DNA from: Marinibacterium sp050389775
GTDB taxonomy: Bacteria; Pseudomonadota; Alphaproteobacteria; Rhodobacterales; Rhodobacteraceae
Assembly: GCF_050389775.1 (NCBI RefSeq)
Contig: NZ_CP177152.1
Coordinates: 1-64,000, forward strand
DNA: 64,000 bases
Direction of reading: 5' to 3'
The notes under the pieces were generated by a model. That model worked only from the letters and a program-made list of their open reading frames with translations. It had not been told where the DNA came from and ran no database searches. Shown here one piece after another: positions 51,791 to 59,489 of the stretch (position 1 is its first letter; each line of letters starts with the position of its first letter). Made by a program: the position numbers and the translations under genes.

Positions 51791-53104
51791 ATGTCTCAGC
51801 ACGAGAGAGGTATGTCCATCGCATGGCAGCCCTCCGGTTGGCGCAAAGCCTCAGCAGGTCTCGCTGCCGCGGAGCAGCTTGCCCAAGCCGGTGAACAGGT
51901 AGCAGTATCCAAAACGCGGGCCTTCGTGGCCGTGAAGCGGGTCGCTGCATACATTGGCCTCAAGGCCGGAGACATGATGCTCCTCGACACGCTTGGGGCC
52001 TTTACGCAGGCCCAGGACTGGGAAGAAGGGCAACGCCCTATCGTCTGGGCGTCGAACGCCTATCTGATGGAGCAGACGGGGTTCTCGCTCTCCGCGCTCA
52101 AGCGCCATGCACGGCGTCTGGCCGAGATCGGCGTGATCTCCTTTCAGGACAGCCCGAACGGCAAGCGTTGGGGTCGCAGGGACGCCGAGGGGCGCATCGT
52201 CGAGGCCTATGGCTTCGATCTGTCGCCGCTGTCGGCGCGTGTCGAGGAGTTCGAGGAGCTCCATGCCGAATTGCAGGCCGAACGCGAGCTCTGTCTGCGC
52301 CTGAAGCGTCAGATCACGGTGGCACGCCGGATGATCCGCGCGCGGATCGAAGCGGCCGTCAGTAGCGCACTGCGCGGGCCCTGGGCGCAGTTCACTGGGC
52401 TCTTCGAGGAGCTTTTGGACCGGCTGCCGCGCCGCCACGAAGCTTCTGAGCAGCTTGGGCTGCTGCTGACGTGGTTCAGGGAGCTTCAGGAGCGTGTCGA
52501 GGCGGCCTATCTCAAGGCAACTGAGGTTGCCGAGCCTGTGGAAAGCACATCTGAAACCAAGGAACAAGTTCCCGAAAAGACTCAAGAAATGAACCCCAGG
52601 GAGGTCATTTCTGACCCTCATATACTAATTACAAACCAACTTAATCCTGTAATTAGTAATTCCTCAGAAAATGAGGAAGCGGCGGCCATGGTGCCTAATG
52701 CGCAACCCGAAGATCAGGTTGATAGGGAGCTGGAAGAATGGGTGGCTGAGGTACGCAAGAAGCGTGCGGCGCTGGATCTGCCCACTGTGATGCAGGCTTG
52801 TCCCGAATTCGCATCTTGGGCGCGCAATATGGGCGGATTCCTGAAAGATTGGGGCGATCTGCACCGGGTTGCCGGGCAACTCAGACCGATGATCGGGGTG
52901 TCCGAGCACGCTTGGAACGTGGCGCAAGACCGGCTGGGCAAACAGGTGGCGACAGCGGCGCTGGCGCTTGTCTTTGAGAAGCATTGCGCCGGCGAGGTTT
53001 CCTCTCCAGGCGGCTATCTACGCGGCATGGTCGAGAAGGCCGGGGCAGGGGAGCTGTATCTCGAGCGCAGCTTCTATGGCAGGCTCAGCGGGCAGGCAGC
53101 GTGA
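51791..53104 (+). CDS. repC: Replication initiator RepC
   Basis: The 437-residue protein follows repB and has the RepC N-terminal DNA-binding part (WQPSGWRKASAGLAAAEQLA...KTRAFVAVKRVAAYIGLKAGD), a helical middle, an AT-rich linker region and a C-terminal domain ending with a segment around GGYLRGMVEKAGAGELYLERS. It starts replication at the origin within its own gene. The ATG at 51791 was preferred over an upstream one that would run into the ctRNA region. The ATG at 51812 (MSIAWQPSG) is an alternative. Confidence 0.93.
   Translation: MSQHERGMSIAWQPSGWRKASAGLAAAEQLAQAGEQVAVSKTRAFVAVKRVAAYIGLKAGDMMLLDTLGAFTQAQDWEEGQRPIVWASNAYLMEQTGFSLSALKRHARRLAEIGVISFQDSPNGKRWGRRDAEGRIVEAYGFDLSPLSARVEEFEELHAELQAERELCLRLKRQITVARRMIRARIEAAVSSALRGPWAQFTGLFEELLDRLPRRHEASEQLGLLLTWFRELQERVEAAYLKATEVAEPVESTSETKEQVPEKTQEMNPREVISDPHILITNQLNPVISNSSENEEAAAMVPNAQPEDQVDRELEEWVAEVRKKRAALDLPTVMQACPEFASWARNMGGFLKDWGDLHRVAGQLRPMIGVSEHAWNVAQDRLGKQVATAALALVFEKHCAGEVSSPGGYLRGMVEKAGAGELYLERSFYGRLSGQAA
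52610..52680 (+). promoter_or_regulatory. oriV: AT-rich palindromic segment in repC, candidate origin
   Basis: Within repC the coding DNA turns AT-rich and carries inverted repeats ACTAATTAC (52624-52632) / GTAATTAGT (52649-52657) and TTCCTCA/TGAGGAA (52660-52678). The repABC origin normally lies in such an AT-rich part of repC. Confidence 0.6.
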
Positions 53105-53218
53105 TACAGAATTTTCAGTTTTCATTGCCAATAAGGATCGGTTCTTCGCGTTCGAGCCAAAGGCGAGAGGCAGCGAAAACCGATGCGTTCGTAACTGGAA
53201 ATGCTCTTGGGCAGGGCG

Positions 53219-54334
53219 TCAGAGACCGGCGGCCTTGGTCAGGTTCACGCGGAACCGGTCACGACGGCGCTGGTAGCGGCGGGTCATCTCGGCCGAGGCG
53301 TGCCCCAGCTGCTTCTGGACATAGCGCTCGTCGACTTCTGCCGAACTGGCGAGGCCGGCGCGCAGGCTGTGACCAGAGAACAGTGCCAGGCGTTCCTTTT
53401 CTGGCAGCTCGGAACGGATACCGGCGTCCAGGACTGCGCGCTTGATCAGGCGGACCACATGCTTGTCGTTCAGCCGCGTTTCGGAGGCACGTTTACCATC
53501 GCGCGAGGTGCCGACAAAGACCGGGCCGAAGTCAATCTTCGCGAAATGCAGCCATTGCTCAAGAGCATGCACGGGGCAGGTCTGCTCCTTCGAACCTCGA
53601 CCGACTTCGACATCGCGCCAACCAGTCTTGGCGTTGAGTGTGAGCAGCGCACCCTTCTCCATGAGTTCGATCCAGCCGCCGGAGTCTGGTGTGTCGTCTT
53701 TGTGCACGTCTAGGCTGACAATTTCCGAGCGGCGCAAACCTCCGGCGTAACCGAGCAGCAGGATCGCGCGGTCCCTCAGCCCGCGAAGGTCGAAGGGAAG
53801 GGTGGCCACCATCGCGAGGATGTCTTCCGCCAGGATCGCTTCCTTCTGAACCGGTGGTCGCGCGTGTTTGCGCTTGATCCCCGCAAGTACCGTCGCGATG
53901 TGCCGGTTTTTCCGGTCGAGGGTGAAGCCTCGCTGTGCGTAGTTCCAGGCGAGACCGGACAGGCGTCGGTCAATTGTCGAAACAGAGAGGGGTCGGGACG
54001 CCGACTGCGAAGGGGAGGCACCCTGACCGGACGCCAGATCCGCGAGATACAGTCCGATCATTTCAGGCGATGGCGGCAGCGGCTCAGCCCCCTTTAGCCG
54101 ACACCAGCGGGCAAACTGCGCCCAATCCTTGGCATAGGCTTTCAGCGTGTTCTCGGAGGCTGCCGCGCGCGCATAGCTGCGCGCAGTATCCACCAGCCGG
54201 TCAAGCGTGCCAGATCCCGCGACATGGGCGGGCAAAGCGATGCCATCGCTTTCCTCTTGATCTCTCTCGTCCACGCGAGCATCATTCAACTCATCAGAGG
54301 GCGTTGACGTCGATTTCTCGGTCTCTGAGGGCAT
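53219..54334 (-). CDS. Tyrosine recombinase / site-specific integrase
   Basis: The 371-residue protein has a SAM-like N-terminal domain (ARAAASENTLKAYAKDWAQFARWC) and a catalytic domain. The catalytic domain includes Arg in YAGGLRRSEI, the HxxR box SGHSLRAGLAS, and the final LGHASAEMTRRYQRRR with the nucleophile Tyr. It breaks and rejoins DNA at a short core site. Such a site (54387-54415) lies between it and the divergent DUF1403 gene. Confidence 0.95.
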   Translation of the reverse strand: MPSETEKSTSTPSDELNDARVDERDQEESDGIALPAHVAGSGTLDRLVDTARSYARAAASENTLKAYAKDWAQFARWCRLKGAEPLPPSPEMIGLYLADLASGQGASPSQSASRPLSVSTIDRRLSGLAWNYAQRGFTLDRKNRHIATVLAGIKRKHARPPVQKEAILAEDILAMVATLPFDLRGLRDRAILLLGYAGGLRRSEIVSLDVHKDDTPDSGGWIELMEKGALLTLNAKTGWRDVEVGRGSKEQTCPVHALEQWLHFAKIDFGPVFVGTSRDGKRASETRLNDKHVVRLIKRAVLDAGIRSELPEKERLALFSGHSLRAGLASSAEVDERYVQKQLGHASAEMTRRYQRRRDRFRVNLTKAAGL

Positions 54335-54386
54335 CTTTCCAGTGAATCCGGCGGTGAAATTGAAATGTTTCTCAGCATGTCACATT

Positions 54387-54415
54387 ATGTCCGATAATGC
54401 AAACTTATTGGACAT
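54387..54415. promoter_or_regulatory. Likely tyrosine-recombinase core site (11-7-11 bp)
   Basis: ATGTCCGATAA - TGCAAAC - TTATTGGACAT: the 11-base arms are inverted at 10 of 11 positions around a 7-base spacer, the geometry of XerC/XerD- and lambda-type core sites. It is placed between the recombinase and the divergent DUF1403 gene. The use as a crossover or operator site is inference. Confidence 0.7.
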
Positions 54416-54491
54416 ACTGGAGAGCAGCAATGCGGGGCGGTTATTGTTCAATTTTGTGGCAGAAAGCGCCGCGCTGATGTACGCTGCAGGC

Positions 54492-55376
54492 ATGACTTTT
54501 GCCCGGCCAGATCACATCGGCGACCCCGACACACTACCCCGGATGCCTGCCTGGGTCACCTCCACGCGTGCTGAAACCCTTGAAGATGTTGCGTTTTTGT
54601 CGGGTGCTGCGCTGAACCACCTGCATCTTGTGTTGGGACACGAGGCGGTGCCCCAAGCCTTGTTGCGGGACCGCCTCGCGCTGCGCGCGGCAGAGGCTTG
54701 CGTGGGGTTTTCGGGGCGGTCGGAGCGGCTAGGGGAGTTGCGCGACGCCGTGCACCTGCTGAGGCCCGGCGACCTGCCCGGACCGGCGGGGGAAACCTAC
54801 CTTGCCTGGCGGCACGTGGTGGAGCGACCGGTATCGATCAAGGCTCTGGGTCGGGCTTTGCCGAGCCTCGACCCCGGCCAGATTGCCGCGTGGCTTGATG
54901 CTGGGAAGGATGCGCCAGTGACCCGGGCCGCTATGGTGCTGGAGACGGTACTGCGCGAGGTGCCACGTGCAGACGCAGCAGGACTGATCCTCGCGGATGC
55001 GGCCCTCGCCCAAGCCCTCGGTTGGGATCACGTTGTGCCGCTGCTGGCCGCAGCCCTGAAACGCGCGGACCTGCGTAAGCAGGGTGACGACTTGAGGCTC
55101 GCCTGCCATCGGGCGCTCGTCTCATCGGCCGTCGAGGCCGTGCGTCTCTCCGCGGACCTCGCCCCTCGGGCGGCGCATCTGAAGGCGGTCGCACCCAAGC
55201 TCCGGGCCAAGGGAGCTGGCGACGCGGTCGAGATGTTACTGACCCGCGATGCTGTAGCGCCTTCGACTTTGCCCTTGCCGGATCGCGCCGCGCGGCGGCT
55301 CTGCGAAAGGTTGGTTGCCCTCGGCGCGGTGCGCGAGCTGACCGGGCGCGACACTTTCCGGCTCTACGGGTTGTAG
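54492..55376 (+). CDS. DUF1403-family protein
   Basis: About 294 residues (LPRMPAWVTSTRAETLEDVA, FLSGAALNHLHLVL, LRAAEACVGFSGRSERLGEL). The all-helical DUF1403 family is found on alphaproteobacterial plasmids together with a tyrosine recombinase and ScpB. The ATG at 54492 was chosen because homologues that I recall start close to this point. It ends two bases before scpB. Confidence 0.88.
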   Translation: MTFARPDHIGDPDTLPRMPAWVTSTRAETLEDVAFLSGAALNHLHLVLGHEAVPQALLRDRLALRAAEACVGFSGRSERLGELRDAVHLLRPGDLPGPAGETYLAWRHVVERPVSIKALGRALPSLDPGQIAAWLDAGKDAPVTRAAMVLETVLREVPRADAAGLILADAALAQALGWDHVVPLLAAALKRADLRKQGDDLRLACHRALVSSAVEAVRLSADLAPRAAHLKAVAPKLRAKGAGDAVEMLLTRDAVAPSTLPLPDRAARRLCERLVALGAVRELTGRDTFRLYGL

Positions 55377-55378
55377 GG

Positions 55379-55975
55379 ATGGCAAAGGATCGACCAGAAG
55401 CTGAGCTTGACCGCGAGCTGCCCGACCTGCCGCCAGAGTTGCGCTGGCGGGAGTGGATGCGCCGCATCGAGGCGGTGCTCTTCGCCTCTGCCTCGCCGGT
55501 GCCGCGCGACGACCTTGCCCGCGTGGTGGGGCAGGGGGTGTCGGTTGATCTGCTCGTCGAGGACCTCGCCGCCGATCTGGAGGGGCGGGCCTTCGAGATC
55601 GCCCATGTCGCCGGCGGCTGGATGTTCCGGACGCGGGCTATCTATGCGCCCGCGATCCGGGCGGCGGCAGATGTCGGCGTCCAACTGCTGGACTTGAGTG
55701 AATTCGACGTCGCGGTCCTGGCCGCCATCGCCTACCACCAGCCGATCACCCGCGACGGGCTCAAGGACATGTTCGGCAAGGAAATCAGCCGGGACCTGAT
55801 CGGTCGGCTGCACGCGCGCAACTTGATCGGAACTGGTCCGCGGTCTCCTCGGCGAGGGGCGCCCTACACCTTCGTGACGACAGAACAGTTCCTGATTGCC
55901 TTCGACCTGCCTTCCCTGCAGGACCTGCCGGACCGCGAGCAGATGGAGGATGCAGGTTTGTCCGCAAAGGCCTGA
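55379..55975 (+). CDS. scpB: ScpB-like chromosome-segregation protein
   Basis: The 198-residue protein carries the ScpB winged-helix pair (RIEAVLFASASPVPRDDLARVVG ... VAVLAAIAYHQPITRDGLKDMFG). The chromosomal homologue assists SMC in condensation. The plasmid copy, with the recombinase and DUF1403, may keep replicated molecules resolved. It overlaps nothing and is preceded by DUF1403. Confidence 0.88.
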   Translation: MAKDRPEAELDRELPDLPPELRWREWMRRIEAVLFASASPVPRDDLARVVGQGVSVDLLVEDLAADLEGRAFEIAHVAGGWMFRTRAIYAPAIRAAADVGVQLLDLSEFDVAVLAAIAYHQPITRDGLKDMFGKEISRDLIGRLHARNLIGTGPRSPRRGAPYTFVTTEQFLIAFDLPSLQDLPDREQMEDAGLSAKA

Positions 55976-56029
55976 GGGTCTGCGGTCCCAAAAAGATCTG
56001 TGTCAGTTGAACCTGATGGAAACCGAACG

Positions 56030-56731
56030 CTAGAACCTGGCACGACGCTGACGGTACCGCACCGTTTGCCTAACAGGTTTGCCAAACAACACGTCCGGTA
56101 TCGGAGTTCCCTTTAAAATGTTCTCGACAAGTGATCGTTTCGGATAGGCAAATCCATAGGCCCAGTCACCTTTGACTCTCCGAAGAAGCCACACCGTGTC
56201 CTGCCCAAAATCAAAGGCGACGATCACGCCGACATGGACCCATTCCTTTAGCAACCTTGAATCGTAAACCCAGAGCTGCTCAACCAGCCCGTCCTTTGTC
56301 GGATGCTTCACGCCGTCTGCTTGCGCGGTTGCAAACTGCTTGCGGTCGGTCTTACGACGCGTTCCGTCAACAACCCAAAACATAGGGTTGTGGAACCTTG
56401 TCCGCGTTCGCGCTTCTACAGGCTTGATGTATGAGTGCTGAAACTCAACCACCAAGCCGTTGGATGTCTTAACATCTGAGATGTGAAGCTCGCCATGTTC
56501 GTCGCGCGCAGCGATCTCCTGCCAATCTGTCGGGAATTGGTTCTTCCAATCCCGATGCCACTGCGTTTCGTTTTCCCACCAATGGTCGCAGTGGAGTTGT
56601 CCTTTGTGCGCCCAGTGCCAGACCATCTTGGTTCCGCATCGGGCAATGAGGTCATCGCCGCAACCAGGGCATCTGCCTTTGGCGCCTGGGCTGGCTTCAA
56701 CTCGTTTGTCGTCGTCTAATGCGAACCGCAT
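56030..56731 (-). CDS. CoiA-like nuclease-fold protein
   Basis: About 233 residues from the ATG at 56731. It has an N-terminal zinc ribbon (CPGCGDD then CG, H and C near WHWAHKGQLHCDHWW) and a PD-(D/E)XK-like nuclease core (HISDVKTSNGLVVEFQHSYI with Asp86, Glu96, Gln98). CoiA-type competence proteins have this arrangement. It is the last gene of the ubiquitin-like operon, 62 bases after the DUF6527 gene, and could be an effector of the system. Confident fold, unproven role. Confidence 0.82.
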   Translation of the reverse strand: MRFALDDDKRVEASPGAKGRCPGCGDDLIARCGTKMVWHWAHKGQLHCDHWWENETQWHRDWKNQFPTDWQEIAARDEHGELHISDVKTSNGLVVEFQHSYIKPVEARTRTRFHNPMFWVVDGTRRKTDRKQFATAQADGVKHPTKDGLVEQLWVYDSRLLKEWVHVGVIVAFDFGQDTVWLLRRVKGDWAYGFAYPKRSLVENILKGTPIPDVLFGKPVRQTVRYRQRRARF

Positions 56732-56792
56732 GATTTTGCCCCCGATTGCTCGGGTTGTAGTTCGAGGCGCACAGGTCGCTTTGTTCGCTCGC

Positions 56793-57176
56793 TTAGCATT
56801 TGTGTCGTCCTGCTTTCTCTTTTGGCGTTTGCGGCCGTCCACCTTTGCACCAGTGAACCTTACCCTTCTTTACCCAGAAGTGGCACCCACAGTCGTTTTG
56901 CTGGTGCACCGACGGGTGGAGTGTGGGTCTTTGCCAGAAATCTGTGCTAATGCTCCAGCGAGGTCGACGATCTGGGTTGAGAGACAAAGCGATCCTCTCA
57001 CCACAGCCGCCAGGGCAGGAGAGACAGGCCCATTTTTGGATCGCGCCGCTCTCGACCAGGACTAACTCGTCCGGTTCTGTTTCAGGCGTTTGCGGGAAGG
57101 CGTCCTGCCTGCTCACCAGATAATCATACTTAAGTACTCCAATCTGCCGAAGCAGGTTTGCCAATAACTTTTTCAT
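56793..57176 (-). CDS. DUF6527-like Cys-rich protein of the ubiquitin-like operon
   Basis: The 127-residue protein has Cys51-Cys54, Cys58, Cys96, Cys98, His99 and Cys110, probably a zinc site (CLSCPGGCGERI ... TLHPSV ... CGCHFWVKKGKVHWC). This is the DUF6527 pattern. Such proteins are often found beside bacterial ubiquitin-like E1/E2/JAB genes. It starts two bases after the E1-JAB stop. A binding or protease role in Ubl processing has been suggested for the family, but I cannot decide it here. Confidence 0.85.
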   Translation of the reverse strand: MKKLLANLLRQIGVLKYDYLVSRQDAFPQTPETEPDELVLVESGAIQKWACLSCPGGCGERIALSLNPDRRPRWSISTDFWQRPTLHPSVHQQNDCGCHFWVKKGKVHWCKGGRPQTPKEKAGRHKC

Positions 57177-57177
57177 C

Positions 57178-58572
57178 TCACGTCACCATGTCCAGAAAGG
57201 GCGTCATGTCCCCCCGGCCCGGAGTTTCAGTTGCATCACAACACGGGCAGCCCGGGCGCGGCGAAATCTCAGGAAAACGCTCATCGCGCGCGTGAAACCG
57301 TCGCATCCGCGTCGGTGCCATTCCGTTTGCTCCGGCGAACCCGGTAATACCGGTCAGCCATTCATTGACCGCCATGGCACCCGCCTCTGTCGTGAAGGTC
57401 ACAACGGCAGGGGAGGGATCACCCTCACCGAGCAGATAGGCTTCCTCTTTCAGTTTTTCATAGGCCTCTGGATCAGTTCGCTGCAAGGCCTCCTCGCGAG
57501 CGCGTTGCGGGTTGATGAACCCGCCGCAAAGCAGACAGGGGTGTCCGGGCACAAGGGTGGTAACCCGGGCAAAGAGATCGAACGACTGAGCATCACGACG
57601 CTGCATTGCGAGCCCGACATCGATGACCGGAATGCCATAGAAACGGGCGAAGCGGTTCAGAAAGAGCCGACCGGCGTGGTCATCCGTGCAGCAGAAAATC
57701 ACATCACAAGATTTCAACGCATCCCATGTGCATGGCTCTCCGGCCCAGGCATCGATGGTTGCCAACGACATACCAAGATTGGCCTCCGCAACTGTCCGCG
57801 CGTGAATGTCGGCCTTGGCTCGATGAGCATCAACATCCTCCTGTCGTGCGCCATGGAGCCTGTTGAGATTTGTATCTTCAGCATGGTCCTTTTCGAAGAG
57901 GACCGCTTCGCGCACGCCAAGACGCATCAGCAAGGGCAACACTGCGCTTCCCGTAGCACCCCCTCCGGCAATGCCGCACCGAAACTGCGTGATCATTGCA
58001 TTGGCCTGATCGCCGAAGAGTCGGGTTTGACGGTCCAGGAAGCCCAGATTGCTGCCGTTCTTCGCGGTGAGGGTCAGGCGCGGTCCTGTGTGAAGAATAC
58101 GCGCGATAGCCGTTGGCTTTTCGGCCGAGCGCCAAATCCTCACGGCAATCTCGCCGTCGCTCGCTATCAAAACGCTGATCAGTCCGGGTGCACCCCTGAT
58201 CAGGGCGGTCCGCGCAAGTTCCGCCTCGTTCCGGTCATCTTGTTTGGAAAAACGGGCCCGCCCCTTTGGATGGGTATGAATGATGGCGGGAACCAGACCA
58301 TCGGACTTGGCGCGACCAAGCAATCGCATGAAGCTGTCGGTTTGCCACGTCACGTGGCGCTCGGAGGCTGAGACCACGTCGTCATCATCGAGATCGATGA
58401 ACGCATGCGAAATTAGCCGTGTGCGAGCAGTGTCCGTCCAGGGGTCTTTCTCGATCGCCGCCGTCCCAAAAAGCATGTAGGCTGAACGCTCAGCACCGGC
58501 ACCCTGCGCGAGCAGGGACCGGATACCGGCTTCGTGCGGACCAGCCAGAATAACATCCAACGGGCCCTTCAT
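57178..58572 (-). CDS. JAB isopeptidase-E1 (ThiF) fusion protein
   Basis: The 464-residue protein has an N-terminal JAB/MPN domain with a complete JAMM motif: Glu28 candidate, H99-T-H101-P, S109 and D112 (HTHP-x6-SxxD). A C-terminal ThiF/E1 domain has the nucleotide motif GGGATGS (about 203-209), DDHAGR and zinc-binding pairs C346/C349 and C442/C444/C445. It can both remove and adenylate a ubiquitin-like C-terminus. It starts inside the end of the E2-Ubl gene (ATGA) and is followed by DUF6527. Confidence 0.95.
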   Translation of the reverse strand: MKGPLDVILAGPHEAGIRSLLAQGAGAERSAYMLFGTAAIEKDPWTDTARTRLISHAFIDLDDDDVVSASERHVTWQTDSFMRLLGRAKSDGLVPAIIHTHPKGRARFSKQDDRNEAELARTALIRGAPGLISVLIASDGEIAVRIWRSAEKPTAIARILHTGPRLTLTAKNGSNLGFLDRQTRLFGDQANAMITQFRCGIAGGGATGSAVLPLLMRLGVREAVLFEKDHAEDTNLNRLHGARQEDVDAHRAKADIHARTVAEANLGMSLATIDAWAGEPCTWDALKSCDVIFCCTDDHAGRLFLNRFARFYGIPVIDVGLAMQRRDAQSFDLFARVTTLVPGHPCLLCGGFINPQRAREEALQRTDPEAYEKLKEEAYLLGEGDPSPAVVTFTTEAGAMAVNEWLTGITGFAGANGMAPTRMRRFHARDERFPEISPRPGCPCCDATETPGRGDMTPFLDMVT

Positions 58573-59420
58573 GGCCGCGCCTCGGCGAGAGCTGTTTTGA
58601 TCCGTGCCACCATCGTGCGCAAACCATCAATGCCGGGCCGCCAGGCGTTGTTGTGGCGCGACCAGCGCTGCCAAACACGACCTGCAAAAGTGTGCTGCAC
58701 TGTGCAGGCTTTCGGGACTTGACCGTTCGCCAGCGTCAAATGCGGAGAGGCATAAAACATGTCAGGCGCGCAATCGGGATACCCGGCTGGCAGGAGTACA
58801 AGGATATCCGCGGCTTCGACATTGAATTTGCCTTCAGGCAGCTCGAGCGACTTCAGGATGATGGCGGTCTCACGGCCTTCCTGAACGACTTCGAACTGAT
58901 AGCCGTGGTCCACCAGAAAAGTCTGATCAAACGAAGGAAGGGTGTCCCCCTCCGTCGTCTGATCGATGAGCGAGATGAACCGCTCCACACCCTTGGCATC
59001 GAGATTGATGACATCGCTGTCAGCAATCTTGCGGTCCTGCTGGCCCGGGATTTCCTGCCAGAGATTGTAGTTTTCCGGCAGGTCAGCAAGCTTACGCAGT
59101 ACAAATCCGCTGATGCACGCGCGCGGCCATTCAAGATCCTTGTCGTCAATCTTAAACTTGAAGACACGGTCCGTCCGCGCGACCAGCACTTTTTCAGCAC
59201 CGCGACCGCGCAGATCATAGCTTTCGTCGAGGCGAATGTCTTCGAAGTCCCCATTTGGCAAAATGGCGATTGCCACATGCTCATCAACAGGATGCCCGTC
59301 GGCAGCTTCGATCAACTGGCGACCGAGAACCTTTGGGTCATCGAAAACGTGTTTTTTGAAGTTGAGGCCCTCATCGGCGATGAAAACCGGGAAGCGAGGA
59401 TCATTTCCTTGCGATTTCAT
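58569..59420 (-). CDS. Double ubiquitin-like protein fused to an E2-like domain
   Basis: The 283-residue protein from the ATG at 59420 (Shine-Dalgarno AAGGAC) has two multi-ubiquitin-type beta-grasp repeats. The first lies at about 8-82 and the second at about 84-152 (VFKFKIDDKDLEWPRACISGF ... DSDVINLDAKGVERFISL). Residues 163-283 form an E2-like domain (LPAGYPDCAPDMFYASP, then GRVWQRWSRHNNAWRPGIDG). Cysteines at 217 and 239 are candidates for the thioester residue. The repeats are internal, so a free C-terminal Gly would need cleavage or may not be used. Coupled to the E1-JAB gene. Confidence 0.9.
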   Translation of the reverse strand: MKSQGNDPRFPVFIADEGLNFKKHVFDDPKVLGRQLIEAADGHPVDEHVAIAILPNGDFEDIRLDESYDLRGRGAEKVLVARTDRVFKFKIDDKDLEWPRACISGFVLRKLADLPENYNLWQEIPGQQDRKIADSDVINLDAKGVERFISLIDQTTEGDTLPSFDQTFLVDHGYQFEVVQEGRETAIILKSLELPEGKFNVEAADILVLLPAGYPDCAPDMFYASPHLTLANGQVPKACTVQHTFAGRVWQRWSRHNNAWRPGIDGLRTMVARIKTALAEARP

Positions 59421-59489
59421 TGTGTTCGTCCTTAAGAAGTTGGCGGACGCAAACCTCATGTCTGCGCCTTCACAAGGACAATCGCGGCG

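Noticed and set aside
57292..58371. Plus-strand frame of 359 codons
   Set aside because: Opposite the JAB-E1 gene; no motif or start site support.
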